Assembly: GCF_002042965.1 (NCBI RefSeq)
Contig: NZ_MZNT01000009.1
Coordinates: 1-64,000, forward strand
Direction of reading: 5' to 3'
Origin: Paenibacillus sp. 32352
GTDB lineage: Bacteria; Bacillota; Bacilli; Paenibacillales; NBRC-103111
Length of the DNA stretch: 64,000 nucleotides
The translations under genes and the position numbers were made by a program. A model generated the notes under the pieces. The model searched no databases. It was not told where the DNA came from and worked only from the letters and a program-made list of their open reading frames with translations. Below are positions 33,308-43,344 of the stretch, in pieces. Numbering within the stretch: the stretch's first letter is position 1; each line of letters opens with the position of its first letter.

Positions 33308-34960
33308 CTACGCTTCCTTTTCTTCCTTGATAACGTAAGTCGCAACGGCTTCCTCACTATCTTTATACCCGATTCGCACGGCCTTTGCGCGAATCCGGGT
33401 TGCCCCTTCAGTCAGAATAATCGGGCTGGTATACAGCTTCCAGCGCGGCTCTGGTCCCTCATCTGTTGTGTAGGCGATCGATGCGCCCTGAGTTGCGGAA
33501 TGCAGCATGACGGCAGTGGGCTCATGGAAGACTCCGTTCGGAGAAGGCTCGACGCCGGACAACCCGTTATTGATCGGGATGTAAATAGGGGCTGCAGCAG
33601 CAGGCTGAACCCCTCCCGGCCACATCTGATTGACCATCTGCTCTTCCGGGATTCCGCCCCAGACATCATATTTGTCCTGCCAAACATCCAACGCCGTGCG
33701 CATTCTTTCCAAAACGCCGTTGTATTCGGGATCATCCGCTAAGTTGCGAATTTCATACGGATCCTTCTCGCAGTCGTACAATTCCTCAGCAGGACGGCGG
33801 TTCTGCATCAGGATTTGCTGATCTCCCTCAAGCTGTCCGGCTAATTGCAAGCGCCACAGCTCTTGGAACATCGGATGCTGGTGACTGAATGGAATCCATT
33901 GCAAATAAGGTTTTTCCGGATAGTAATTTCTTATATATTTGAACTTTTTGTCGCGTACGGCGCGTACCTTGTCATACGCCTCATCATACCGGTCGCGTGT
34001 AGCATAGACGTAATCCCGTGCTTGCATGTTCTTACCTAAGAACGGCTGTCCTTCCAGATGATACGGCATTGCCGCTCCCGCAGCGGATAACACCGTCGGA
34101 CCCAGATCGATCAGGCTCACGAGCTGGTCACTCACTTGTCCCGGTTCTAATGCGCCTGGCCAACGAACGATAAGCGGCACGCGGATTCCCGCATCATACG
34201 GCCACCGCTTCGCTCGGGGGAGACCTTCGCCATGGTCGCTCCATAGGAACACGATGGTATTATCGGCGAGTCCGTCCTCCTCCAGCTGGCGCAGAAGCTT
34301 CCCGACAAATTGGTCCGCTTCCTCAATAAGATCATAATATTTGGCCAGTGCCTGACGGGATTTCGGCGTATCGGGCAAATAAGGAGGAATGGTGACTTTA
34401 TTAGGGTCGGTTACGAGCGGCTTCTCTACCGTCTCATTCGGATAATACGCTTTTCGAACCATATCTCCCCACATGGAGCTTTCATGAGTCAGTATATGAT
34501 TGAATACGGCGAAGAACGGCTGTCCGGGCTCCCGATGGCGCCAATGGGCTTCCATTCCATCTTCGTCCCAGGCGGTTAAAGGCGAAGCGAATTGGTAGTC
34601 GGTTTTAAAATTATTCGTACAATAATATCCTTCCGCCCGTAAATATTCGGTAAATGTCTTGACGTGGGCTGGAGGAACGGCAAAATACGGCGTAGGCAGC
34701 TCCGGCGTATTCACATTGGTATGCTCCGTACGCATATGGTGCGTTCCTATCGAGGTTTGGTACATACCCGTGATAACAGCCGACCGGCTTGGCGCGCACA
34801 CAGCTGCCGTTGCGAAAGCATTGCGATACGTTACGCCTTCTTCAGCCAGCTTGTCTATGTTAGGAGTCCGCGCTAACGAATCTCCGTAACAACCGAATCT
34901 GGGACTTGTATCCTCCAGCGAAATCCATAGGATGTTAGGTCTGTCTGGTCTCTTGTTCAT
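33308..34960 (-). CDS. Sulfatase of the N-sulfoglucosamine sulfohydrolase-like (S1) group
   Basis: A 550-aa type I sulfatase removing sulfate esters or N-sulfate. RPNILWISLEDTSPRFGCYGD is the metal-binding start, and C55 in VCAPSRSAVITGM is the Cys that must be oxidised to formylglycine. FLWSDHGEGLPRAKRWPYDAGIRVPLIVRWPG is the second metal/substrate region. The C-terminal 90 residues (about 455-545) form a chitobiase-like/Ig-type beta domain with PTAVMLHSATQGASIAYTTD. There is no signal peptide, so it acts in the cytoplasm on an imported sulfated sugar. No sulfatase-maturing enzyme is in the window. It starts 29 bases after the end of the GH3 gene on the same strand, as the last gene of a unit. 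Confidence 0.92.
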   Translation of the reverse strand: MNKRPDRPNILWISLEDTSPRFGCYGDSLARTPNIDKLAEEGVTYRNAFATAAVCAPSRSAVITGMYQTSIGTHHMRTEHTNVNTPELPTPYFAVPPAHVKTFTEYLRAEGYYCTNNFKTDYQFASPLTAWDEDGMEAHWRHREPGQPFFAVFNHILTHESSMWGDMVRKAYYPNETVEKPLVTDPNKVTIPPYLPDTPKSRQALAKYYDLIEEADQFVGKLLRQLEEDGLADNTIVFLWSDHGEGLPRAKRWPYDAGIRVPLIVRWPGALEPGQVSDQLVSLIDLGPTVLSAAGAAMPYHLEGQPFLGKNMQARDYVYATRDRYDEAYDKVRAVRDKKFKYIRNYYPEKPYLQWIPFSHQHPMFQELWRLQLAGQLEGDQQILMQNRRPAEELYDCEKDPYEIRNLADDPEYNGVLERMRTALDVWQDKYDVWGGIPEEQMVNQMWPGGVQPAAAAPIYIPINNGLSGVEPSPNGVFHEPTAVMLHSATQGASIAYTTDEGPEPRWKLYTSPIILTEGATRIRAKAVRIGYKDSEEAVATYVIKEEKEA

Positions 34961-34989
34961 AGCTCGGTTCCTTTCTTACGCCTCGAGGG

Positions 34990-37206
34990 CTATTCAAAAG
35001 CGCTTCGAATTTGATCCGTCAGCTCCTGCGGGTAGCCGAACGAAGGCAGGAAGTTCAGAATGGTACGGATCGGCATGCCCAGATAAAGAGCATACATCGG
35101 GTTATCTTCTGTGATCTTCATTTGATCCATTAGGGTTTGAGCCTTATCCTTATAGCGTTCATCACTTAGCCAAGCTTGAAGGGAGTGAAGCGTCGTTAAT
35201 GGCTCTCGAACCTCCCGGGCATTAATAAATTCAACCGTTTCCGTTAGACGAATATCTCTACAAGAGGCCCCGACAAGAATTTGGAACTCGCCGGATTCAA
35301 CCTCAAACCTTGAAAGATGCTCCACGTAATGAGCGAAGGCTCGTTCATTCAGTTCGATTTGCACGGACTTCGTTTCCCCCGGAGCCAGCTCGACCTTGGC
35401 AAAGCCCTTCAGCTCCTTGTCGGCTTTTATAACCGAGGATTTCAGATCGCGCACGTACACCTGCACTGTTTCTTTACCCGAACGGCCGCCGGCGTTTTTC
35501 ACATCAACCGTTACCGTTAACACATCTCCGTTGGTTAAGGTTTGTCCGGAAAGGCGCAGGTTGGAATACTCGAACTCGGTATAGGAAAGGCCGAACCCGA
35601 ACGGATAGAGTACATCCAGCTTTTTCGTGTCGTAATACCGATAGCCTGCAAAAATGCCTTCCGAGTACTTAACCTGCTGGACATTTCCGGGAAACGAAAG
35701 ATAGGACGGGTTATGCTCCAAAGCTATTGGAAACGTCTCCGTAAGCTTACCGGAAGGATTGACTTCGCCGAATAAGATGTTCGCAATGGCCGCGCCGCCC
35801 GCCTGCCCTGGAAGCCAAGCCTGCACGATAGCCTTAGCCATCGGTTCGTACGCTCCGATCTGTGTGGCGGAACCGCTGTTCACAACGACAATGACGTTCG
35901 GATTGACCTCGGATACTCGTTTAATGAGCTGAGTATGGCTATGAGGGATGTTTAAATCCGTTCGGTCATAGCCTTCACTTTCGATTTTTTCAGTCGTACC
36001 GACGAAGAGGATCACTGCATCTTGTCCTGCGGCCAGCTCACAAGCTTCTTTGATGTACTCTTCTGAATCCGAATCACCATCATACCCTCTGCCGTACACG
36101 GTATTTGCGAACTTGGAGATTTCATGCAGCGGAATGTCCAGCTTCGCAGGATTCATATGGGAGCTGCCGCCGCCCTGAAAACGGGGCTTCACTGCAAATT
36201 CTCCCAGCACAGCAACCTTCACTTGCTTGGCAAGCGGCAGGAGGGCATTCTCATTTTTCAGAAGCACAATGCCTTCTTCCGCCACTTGGCGTGCCATTTC
36301 ATGATGCCGCAGCATATCAATCGATTTTACTTCCCGCTTATGCTCAAGCACCTTTTGGATCACCTTCAAAATTCGGCGTACATGGTCGTCAAGCTGTTCG
36401 TCTGTGACCAGGCTTTGCTTGTATGCCTGCAGGACTTCTACGTTTCTTGTTCCCGGACCGGGCATCTCCAGATCAAGGCCGTACTGTACGGACTTTATTT
36501 TATCTATCACAGCCCCCCAGTCGGACATGACCAAGCCGTCAAAGCCCCACTCTTGCTTCAAAACTCCATTTAAATATTCGTCGTAATTCGCCATATGGGT
36601 TCCATTGACCTTATTGTAGGAGCACATGACGGTCCACGGCTTGGCTTCCTTTACCACCATTTCAAAAGGGAGCATGTACAATTCCCGCAGCGTTCGTTCA
36701 TCTACCTCCGAGCTGACCACCATTCGATTGGTTTCCTGCTCATTGGCAACAAAATGCTTAATGGATGTTCCGATTCCGCCTTCTTGCACCCCGCGGACAA
36801 AAGCGGCTCCCATTTTCCCCGTCAAGTAGGGGTCCTCGGAGAAATATTCGAAGTTGCGTCCGCCGAGCGGAGAACGTTTTCCGTTCAATCCGGGACCCAG
36901 CAGAACCCCGACGTCATAGTACTGACATTCCTCCGCCATTACACCGGCCATCTCCCGGATCAGCTGTTCATTCCATGTCGCCGCCATAGCCGCCTCGATG
37001 GGAAAAGCAGTGGCAGATTTCGTATGAGAAAGCATCTCGCCAGGCTCCGTACCCGTTGATAGTCTGACTCCATGCGGACCATCGGTAAGGACAATGGATG
37101 GAATGCTCAGACGCTCTATCGCTTCCGTGCTCCAAAATGTCGCCCCGGCTAACAAACGGATTTTCTCCTCGACGGTCATTTGGCCGATAAGTTCTTCAAT
37201 ATTCAT
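34990..37206 (-). CDS. Glycoside hydrolase family 3 beta-glycosidase
   Basis: A 738-aa retaining exo-glycosidase. The N-terminal TIM barrel holds TDGPHGVR and KHFVANEQETNR, with the catalytic nucleophile D229 in FDGLVMSDWGA. The alpha/beta sandwich (about 320-560) carries GTTEKIESEGYDRTDL, and a fibronectin III-like C-terminal domain (about 590-665, SGKETVQVYVRDL) follows. No signal peptide. Start ATG 37206 with AAGGAGG 6 bases upstream; the longer frame to 37254 begins before that site. Typical specificities are beta-glucosidase, xylosidase or N-acetylglucosaminidase and cannot be told apart here. It is transcribed with the sulfatase, suggesting sequential hydrolysis and desulfation of a sulfated glycoside. 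Confidence 0.93.
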   Translation of the reverse strand: MNIEELIGQMTVEEKIRLLAGATFWSTEAIERLSIPSIVLTDGPHGVRLSTGTEPGEMLSHTKSATAFPIEAAMAATWNEQLIREMAGVMAEECQYYDVGVLLGPGLNGKRSPLGGRNFEYFSEDPYLTGKMGAAFVRGVQEGGIGTSIKHFVANEQETNRMVVSSEVDERTLRELYMLPFEMVVKEAKPWTVMCSYNKVNGTHMANYDEYLNGVLKQEWGFDGLVMSDWGAVIDKIKSVQYGLDLEMPGPGTRNVEVLQAYKQSLVTDEQLDDHVRRILKVIQKVLEHKREVKSIDMLRHHEMARQVAEEGIVLLKNENALLPLAKQVKVAVLGEFAVKPRFQGGGSSHMNPAKLDIPLHEISKFANTVYGRGYDGDSDSEEYIKEACELAAGQDAVILFVGTTEKIESEGYDRTDLNIPHSHTQLIKRVSEVNPNVIVVVNSGSATQIGAYEPMAKAIVQAWLPGQAGGAAIANILFGEVNPSGKLTETFPIALEHNPSYLSFPGNVQQVKYSEGIFAGYRYYDTKKLDVLYPFGFGLSYTEFEYSNLRLSGQTLTNGDVLTVTVDVKNAGGRSGKETVQVYVRDLKSSVIKADKELKGFAKVELAPGETKSVQIELNERAFAHYVEHLSRFEVESGEFQILVGASCRDIRLTETVEFINAREVREPLTTLHSLQAWLSDERYKDKAQTLMDQMKITEDNPMYALYLGMPIRTILNFLPSFGYPQELTDQIRSAFE

Positions 37207-37331
37207 AGGTTTACCTCCTTGGGACTTACACTCGGTACAGTTCTTACAATCCAATGTACTCCCTATTCGTAATTATTTATGGTATGATTCGAAGAAATTT
37301 TGTAAATTTTAAACGTGACGGGAGGAGAAGG

Positions 37332-38549
37332 ATGACGAATACTCCACTGACCATGACAGAAATTCAAGTCATCAGCCGCTTGTTTCATGATAATTTCGGA
37401 CTATCCGTTCATTATCTCGATGATTTGGGAGATACGCTATGGAAGCTTGGCGAGCAAACCATACCGTTCTACATGAATCGGCAAGACTGGTACCGTCCTA
37501 TTCAGGCGTCGAAGCAAAAATCCATCAAGCCGATCCTTATTACAGTCACAGGTGTAGAATATTATGCTGTTATACACGCGCGTCGAGGGTCAGACATGGA
37601 AACCTTTGTTATTGGTCCGGCAACGTTGTTGGAAGTAACGGGTGACACGATTTCGGGACTTCTGAACGACTATGGATTGAACTTCAAGCATCATGGAGAG
37701 CTGATCGATTATTTCGAACGGATTCCCATTATGAGCAGGAGCCAAATGCAGCATGCCTGCCGGATGTTGTATTACCTGCTGTTCCGCCAAGAACTTCGGC
37801 CTGAGGAGATTTCAGAATACGCTCAACCGGGCTCCGAGCCTATCCGAAATGAAGATGTCGTCAAAGCATTAATGGACCAAAGGGATAATTTTGTTTTTCA
37901 TCCGGATTATAATTTTGAGCGGCAAATGCTGCGGATGATTAAAGAAGGGCAGAAGGAGGAGCTGAAAAAGCTTCTGAATTCATTTCCGAATCAGCCTGGT
38001 AAGCTTGCCAAAAAGAGCCAGCTGAGAAACGGGAAAAACTACGCCATTTGCGCTATTACGCTGGCAACCAGAGCCGCCATTGACGGTGGGCTTAACGATG
38101 AAATCGCGCGAACGATGAGCGATATTTATATTCAACAGATAGAAGAGGTAACCTCATACAGCGACGTGAAAATAAAGCAGAACGAATTTATGCTGGAGTT
38201 CGCCCATCGTGTCGCGAAGCTTAGGGAGCAAACGTTCTCTAAAACCGTTCTGACATGCAAAAACTATATATTTAATCATCTGTATGAGGACATTACCGTT
38301 ACCAAATTATCCGAGCTGACCCACCTGCATCCGAACTACTTGTCCCAGGTATTTAAAAAAGAAGTCGGTTGCTCCCTGAAGGAATATATACAGCAGGTCA
38401 AGGTGGAGGAAGCGAAAAGCTTGCTGAAATTAAACGAGCTTTCCCTGTCGGAAATTTGCTTCCGCTTAAACTTTAATGACCAGAGTTACTTTACAAAAGT
38501 ATTCAAGAAGTTTACAGGCAAGACCCCGAAGCAATTTCAAAACGAATAA
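37332..38549 (+). CDS. AraC-family transcriptional regulator
   Basis: A 405-aa regulator. The C-terminal AraC domain (about 305-405) has LYEDITVTKLSELTHLHPNYLSQVFKKEVGCSLKEYIQQVKVEEAKSLL and LSLSEICFRLNFNDQSYFTKVFKKFTGKTPKQF. The N-terminal 300 residues contain no receiver domain; a possible GAF/PAS-like sensor fold is seen (FHDNFGLSVHYLDDLGDTLW). GGAGGAG precedes the ATG at 37332. It is divergent from the GH3-sulfatase unit, whose start lies 125 bases away, and is the likely activator of it and of the adjacent transporter. Confidence 0.9.
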   Translation: MTNTPLTMTEIQVISRLFHDNFGLSVHYLDDLGDTLWKLGEQTIPFYMNRQDWYRPIQASKQKSIKPILITVTGVEYYAVIHARRGSDMETFVIGPATLLEVTGDTISGLLNDYGLNFKHHGELIDYFERIPIMSRSQMQHACRMLYYLLFRQELRPEEISEYAQPGSEPIRNEDVVKALMDQRDNFVFHPDYNFERQMLRMIKEGQKEELKKLLNSFPNQPGKLAKKSQLRNGKNYAICAITLATRAAIDGGLNDEIARTMSDIYIQQIEEVTSYSDVKIKQNEFMLEFAHRVAKLREQTFSKTVLTCKNYIFNHLYEDITVTKLSELTHLHPNYLSQVFKKEVGCSLKEYIQQVKVEEAKSLLKLNELSLSEICFRLNFNDQSYFTKVFKKFTGKTPKQFQNE

Positions 38550-38570
38550 AGGGGCCCGAAGGCCCCTTAA
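38549..38570. terminator. Shared terminator between the AraC gene and the GPH transporter gene
   Basis: AAGGGGCC-CGAA-GGCCCCTT (38549-38568) between convergent genes; short T-runs on both sides. Confidence 0.8.
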
Positions 38571-38573
38571 GCA

Positions 38574-39938
38574 TCAATTCGGTTGCAGCGCTTCGCGCTC
38601 TTTAATCTCTTTCACGTAGCGTTTAAAGGTGTTCTCGTCCAGTTTGTAGAAGGCCAGGATAGCGATGCCCACGAAAGAGCCGATAATCGGGATTATCGTC
38701 ACCATCACCAATATTCCATGGAGCGCACCGGCTGTTTGAACGGCATTAGGCACATAGCCGATGGCGGTCAGGATGGTCGCCGACATCTTGGAGCCGATCG
38801 CCTGAGCCAGCAGCTGGATGAAGATGAATGCTGAATAAATCGTTCCTTCCGATCTTAATCCGGTACGCCAGACACCGTACTCGATCGTATCGGGAACCAT
38901 CGCCCATAGGAGCGGTGTCGTTAAACCAAACCCCAGATAGCTGATTCCGCCAAATAAAAATATCATTTCCATGCTGGAATGAAGGAAATAAAATCCGAGC
39001 AAGCCTAGAATGACAATACTTTGGCTGATAATCCCCACATTTCTTTTGCCGAATTTCTTCACGAGCATAGGATTCAGAAGGATCCCTACGATTTGAATCG
39101 AAAAGCCTACCAGCGAATAGACGGAAAACAGATTGGCTTGGCCGACGTTATACTTAAAGAAATATAACGACGCGGCATTTTTCGTAGAAAGCGACAGCAT
39201 GTTGACCAAAATAAACAACAGCAGCCATAGCAGATACTTATTTAGGAACACCGTCTTCAATTGATTAGTAACGGTAACGCGTTCGGCCATTTGGCTTGTT
39301 GATGAAGCTGGAGCGGAGGCGTGCCCCACGCCTTTAGTTCCAAGGAAAGTAACCAGCATGGTAAGGACCAGAATGAGACCGTACAGCATATAAACCATAT
39401 GAAACCCGTTCGACTCCGATTGGAAGGAGTGAACCATAGGCAGCGTAGCGCTGCTGACAATCAGCCCCCCAAACTGGCCGAAAAACACCTTGATGGAGGA
39501 AATTCGCGATCTCGCTTGATAATCATCGGACATGGCGGCGAGCGCCGAGCTGTAAGGAACGTTGATAAGGGAGTAAAAAACGTTGAACAAAATATAGGTC
39601 ACATAAGCGTAAACGAGCTTCCCTGACGAATCAAAACCGGGAACGGTAAATAACAGAAACCCGATAATGGCTAACGGAAAACATCCGAATAAAAAGTACG
39701 GGCGGAATTTCCCCCACCGGCTCTTCGTACGGTCAACAAAGATACCCATTAACGGATTGGCGATCAAATTGACAAGCTGCGCGGTAAACATCAGCGTTCC
39801 TGCCGCCGTGGCCGAAATCCCCATGTTATCCGTGTAAAAATACAAAAGGTACGTTGAAATAGAAATATAAAATAAATTCAATCCGAAGTTTCCCGTGGCA
39901 TAACTAAAGACCTGTGATGCTTTGAATTTGTTGGACAT
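38574..39938 (-). CDS. MFS glycoside-pentoside-hexuronide (GPH) cation symporter
   Basis: A 454-aa sugar:cation symporter of the MelB/XynP type with twelve membrane segments. Its N-terminus FSYATGNFGLNLFYISISTYLLYFYTD, the loop ANPLMGIFVDRTKSRWGKFRPYFLFG, and FVDRTKSRWG as the GPH signature identify it; PYSSALAAMSDDYQARSRISSIKVFFGQ is a second family landmark. It probably imports the (sulfated) glycoside that the neighbouring GH3 and sulfatase act on. AAGGAGG is 8 bases before the ATG. A 14-base palindrome lies upstream. Confidence 0.92.
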   Translation of the reverse strand: MSNKFKASQVFSYATGNFGLNLFYISISTYLLYFYTDNMGISATAAGTLMFTAQLVNLIANPLMGIFVDRTKSRWGKFRPYFLFGCFPLAIIGFLLFTVPGFDSSGKLVYAYVTYILFNVFYSLINVPYSSALAAMSDDYQARSRISSIKVFFGQFGGLIVSSATLPMVHSFQSESNGFHMVYMLYGLILVLTMLVTFLGTKGVGHASAPASSTSQMAERVTVTNQLKTVFLNKYLLWLLLFILVNMLSLSTKNAASLYFFKYNVGQANLFSVYSLVGFSIQIVGILLNPMLVKKFGKRNVGIISQSIVILGLLGFYFLHSSMEMIFLFGGISYLGFGLTTPLLWAMVPDTIEYGVWRTGLRSEGTIYSAFIFIQLLAQAIGSKMSATILTAIGYVPNAVQTAGALHGILVMVTIIPIIGSFVGIAILAFYKLDENTFKRYVKEIKEREALQPN

Positions 39939-39986
39939 CGTCTATCCTCCTTGTTACAAATTATATCCACAACCGTGCAATTCCAT

Positions 39987-40000
39987 TGAATGCGCATTCA
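39987..40000 (-). promoter_or_regulatory. Perfect palindrome TGAATGCGCATTCA upstream of the GPH transporter
   Basis: 14 bases with central CG, 49 bases upstream of the transporter start codon. A LacI-type operator or degenerate cre are both possible. Confidence 0.5.
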
Positions 40001-40358
40001 TTTAGGGTTTGAATCCATTTCGCAGGATTGATTATTTTCCTCTGTGATGATCTTCCTCCCTTATTACGGGTTGTTGTTTTTACACCAATTCATCTTGCAG
40101 CAGTGGTTGTACTGCTTTAACATCATAAGAGATTCATTTTTATCGTTATGGTACTTTTCAAAGATTTTTGGATGAAAATCTAAACTTTTTCAAACGTATA
40201 GAGGTTCATAAAATCGAAGCTCCAGCAGCCGGCGGGGAACCCTTGCCTGAGGGTTCTCAGCAATCCATCGTGTTGCTAAACGGATCGATAGGCTCTAGAG
40301 AAAGTTTCTTTTTGCTCATTGACAACATTGGAAAGATGAGTTAAATTTGAGGTAAGGG

Positions 40359-40450
40359 AAAGCGCTTAACCAATATTGAAATAGTTGAACACTCTGAATG
40401 TATTATTAGCTTGCTTATGCAATATATTGTTTTAGGTGAAGCGCTTAAAT
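40359..40450 (+). promoter_or_regulatory. iol upstream region with two AAGCGCTTAA operators
   Basis: AAAGCGCTTAACC (40359-40371) and GAAGCGCTTAAAT (40438-40450) are 79 bases apart centre to centre and bracket an AT-rich stretch with a TTGAAA and TATTAT pair (19-base spacer), so they flank the probable promoter of iolD. The rest of the 530-base region before iolD holds one short hairpin (GAACCCT/AGGGTTC, 40237-40256) and nothing else recognised. Confidence 0.6.
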
Positions 40451-40472
40451 CTAATGGGTGGGGGAGCGGTTT

Positions 40473-42338
40473 ATGAAAACGGTATCATTAACGATGGCGC
40501 AAGCCTTGCTTCGTTTTTTGAACAACCAGTACATCGAGATCGACGGCGTTGAGCACAAGTGCTTCAAGGGCGTCATGGGCATCTTCGGCCACGGCAATGT
40601 AACGGGGCTCGGTCAAGCGCTGGAGCAGTACAAGGATGAGATTCTGTTCATCCAAGGCAAGAACGAGCAGGGCATGGCTCACGCCGCCATCGCTTACGCG
40701 AAGCAGAAGAACCGGCTGGAGATGTTCGCCTGCACCTCATCTATCGGTCCGGGCGCGCTGAATATGGTGACGGCAGCCGGAGTCGCTACGGTCAACCGGA
40801 TTCCGCTCTTGCTGCTGCCCGGCGACGTGTTTGCCAGCAGGCAGCCTGATCCCGTGCTGCAGCAGATCGAATATCCGCTGGATTACACGATGACGGCGAA
40901 CGACGCGTTCAAGCCGGTCAGCAAATATTGGGACCGCATCAACCGTCCCGAGCAGCTGATGACGGCGGCGATCAACGCGATGCGGGTGCTTACCGACCCG
41001 GCTGAGACAGGGGCCGTAACATTATGCCTGCCGCAGGACGTGCAGTGTGAAGCGTACGACTATCCGGAGTCATTCTTGGCCAAACGCGTGCATCATATCG
41101 ACAGGAAGCCGGCGGCTCCAAGCGCCGTATCCCGTGCGGTGGAGCTGATCCGCGGCAAGAAGCGTCCGCTGATCGTAGCGGGAGGCGGCGTCCATTATTC
41201 ATTGGCTGTCGATGAGCTCAGGCAGTTCGCGGAAGCATTCAACATCCCGGTCACCGAGACACAGGCGGGCAAGAGCGCCATCTCCTGGCAGCATCCGCTC
41301 AGCTTCGGCGGTGTAGGGGTCACGGGAACGCTTGGAGCGAACCGGCTGGCGGCACAAGCGGATCTTATCATCGGCGTCGGTACGAGAATGTCCGACTTCT
41401 CCACGGCCTCCAAGACCGCGTTCTCCCGGGAAGGCGTCGAGTTTCTGAATCTGAACGTCAGCTCCCTGGACGCTTATAAGATGGACGGCACTTATGTTAC
41501 GGCCGATGCACGGGAAGCTCTCCGGGCTATCGCCGGACAACTGAAGGCCCATGGTTATCAATCCGATTACTCTTCTGAGGAATTGGGGGAGCTGAAGCGG
41601 CAGTGGGATGACGAAGTGGACCGCTTATATCATCTCGAGCGCCCTGACGGCTTGACGCAGACACAGGTTCTGGGCGAGATTAACGGCTTCATCGGTGAGA
41701 AGGACGTCATCGTTTGCGCGGCGGGAAGCTTGCCGGGTGATCTGCACCGCGTCTGGAGAACGACACAACCCAAGACGTACCACATGGAATATGGGTTCTC
41801 CTGCATGGGCTATGAGGTGTCCGGCGCATTCGGGATCAAGCTTGCGGAGCCGGATCACGAGGTTTATGCCTTGGTCGGCGACGGCAGCTATTTGATGCTT
41901 CACTCCGAGCTGGTGACGAGCTTGCAGGAAGGGAGAAAAATCACCATCCTCCTGTTCGACAACCACGGCTTCCAATGCATTCACAATTTGCAAAGAGGCC
42001 ATGGCAGCGGCAGCTTCGGCAACGAGTTCCGCGAACGGTCTGAGTCGACCAGCCAGCTTACCGGGGACTATATGCCGATTGACTTTGCAGCTCATGCCCG
42101 CAGCTTGGGAGCCAAGGCTTACTCCGTCCGCACGATAGAGGAGCTGAGAGCAGCCCTTCAGCAGGCAAAGGCAGAGCAAGTCACAACCCTGATCGACATG
42201 AAGGTGCTTCCGGGAACGAATACGGACGGCTACGATTCCTGGTGGCATGTAGGCGTTGCGGAGGTTTCCGAGATGGATAGCGTGAAACAATCCTATAAGG
42301 AGCTTCAGGCTAAATTAAGCACGGCGCCCAAATGGTAA
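40473..42338 (+). CDS. iolD: 3D-(3,5/4)-trihydroxycyclohexane-1,2-dione acylhydrolase
   Basis: Thiamine-diphosphate enzyme opening the ring of diketo-inositol to 5-deoxy-D-glucuronate. At 621 aa it has the acetolactate-synthase architecture: N-terminal pyrimidine-binding domain with FGHGNVTGLGQALE and IQGKNEQGMAHAA (catalytic Glu region), a middle domain, and the ThDP/Mg motif GDGSYLMLHSELVTSLQEGRKITILLFDNHGFQ. GGGGGAG is 6 bases before the ATG at 40473. First gene of the inositol operon. Between iolD and iolE there are 39 bases. Confidence 0.96.
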   Translation: MKTVSLTMAQALLRFLNNQYIEIDGVEHKCFKGVMGIFGHGNVTGLGQALEQYKDEILFIQGKNEQGMAHAAIAYAKQKNRLEMFACTSSIGPGALNMVTAAGVATVNRIPLLLLPGDVFASRQPDPVLQQIEYPLDYTMTANDAFKPVSKYWDRINRPEQLMTAAINAMRVLTDPAETGAVTLCLPQDVQCEAYDYPESFLAKRVHHIDRKPAAPSAVSRAVELIRGKKRPLIVAGGGVHYSLAVDELRQFAEAFNIPVTETQAGKSAISWQHPLSFGGVGVTGTLGANRLAAQADLIIGVGTRMSDFSTASKTAFSREGVEFLNLNVSSLDAYKMDGTYVTADAREALRAIAGQLKAHGYQSDYSSEELGELKRQWDDEVDRLYHLERPDGLTQTQVLGEINGFIGEKDVIVCAAGSLPGDLHRVWRTTQPKTYHMEYGFSCMGYEVSGAFGIKLAEPDHEVYALVGDGSYLMLHSELVTSLQEGRKITILLFDNHGFQCIHNLQRGHGSGSFGNEFRERSESTSQLTGDYMPIDFAAHARSLGAKAYSVRTIEELRAALQQAKAEQVTTLIDMKVLPGTNTDGYDSWWHVGVAEVSEMDSVKQSYKELQAKLSTAPKW

Positions 42339-42377
42339 CTCGTAATCCATCGTCTAAACGAAGAGAGGAGACTCCCC

Positions 42378-43259
42378 ATGAAAGTAAAGTATGGAATCTC
42401 GGCGATCAATTGGGTCAATGAGGACATTATGGAGCTGGGCGATCATTATACCGCCGAGCAGGTGCTCGGGGATATGTCCCGTCTGGGCTTTGAAGGAACG
42501 GAATTTTGCCGTAAATTCCCTCGCGATACGGAACAGCTGAAGCAGCTGCTGGACCGCCACGGCATGGTATTGACCTCGCAGTGGAAAAGCGTCCACTTCA
42601 GCCAGCCGGAGCGCAGGGAGGAGGAGCTCCAGGCGTTTCGCGAGCATGCCGACTTTTTGAAAGCGATGGGCTGCCGCTATGTGGTGACCTGCGAAACAGG
42701 CAATGCGTTCGAGAATCTGGAGAACAATTCGGTGCACATCGAGCCATTAACCGACGAGCAGTGGAAGCATATGGCGGAAGGCTTGAATGAAGCCGGCCGC
42801 TACTGCAGGGACAACGGCATGCAGCTGGTCTATCATTACCATGGAGAGACCGTGGTTGAGAGCGGGGATGAAATCGCCCGATTGATGGAGTCCACCGATC
42901 CCGAGCTGGTGCACATGCTCTATGATACCGGGCACGCCTACTTCGGAGGCAGCGATCCGCTGCACATTTTGCAAACCTATTATGACCGTATCCGATATAT
43001 TCATCTGAAGGACATCCGGCAGGAGGTGCTGGACTGGAAGCGCCAAGAGGGAATTCGGTTCAGAGAAGCGGTGCGCAAAGGCATCTTCACCGTCCCTGGA
43101 GACGGCTGCATCGACTTCCAGCCGATCTTTAACGAGCTGAAGGCCCGCGGGTATGAGGGCTGGATGATCATTGAAGCGGAGCAGGACCCGTCCATCGCCG
43201 ATCCGGTGGAATATGCGCAAAAAGCAAAGGCTTACTTAAGTGAAATTACCGGCAGCTAG
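42378..43259 (+). CDS. iolE: Myo-inosose-2 dehydratase
   Basis: Dehydrates 2-keto-myo-inositol to the diketone used by IolD. A 293-aa xylose-isomerase-like TIM barrel: YGISAINWVNEDI start, GFEGTEFCRKFP, VYHYHGETVVESGDE, LVHMLYDTGHAYFGGSDPLHIL, YIHLKDIRQEVLD, VPGDGCIDFQPIF and GWMIIEAEQDP are all the metal and substrate regions expected. AGAGGAG lies 8 bases before the ATG. The 124 bases to iolG hold an operator-like repeat. Confidence 0.96.
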   Translation: MKVKYGISAINWVNEDIMELGDHYTAEQVLGDMSRLGFEGTEFCRKFPRDTEQLKQLLDRHGMVLTSQWKSVHFSQPERREEELQAFREHADFLKAMGCRYVVTCETGNAFENLENNSVHIEPLTDEQWKHMAEGLNEAGRYCRDNGMQLVYHYHGETVVESGDEIARLMESTDPELVHMLYDTGHAYFGGSDPLHILQTYYDRIRYIHLKDIRQEVLDWKRQEGIRFREAVRKGIFTVPGDGCIDFQPIFNELKARGYEGWMIIEAEQDPSIADPVEYAQKAKAYLSEITGS

Positions 43260-43344
43260 CCTGTCGAGAGATCAAGTTCAGATTTCAAAAAGAAGACCGT
43301 ACAGACGATTCCAGTAGGCGGTCAGCACGCACTTATACTAAGAT

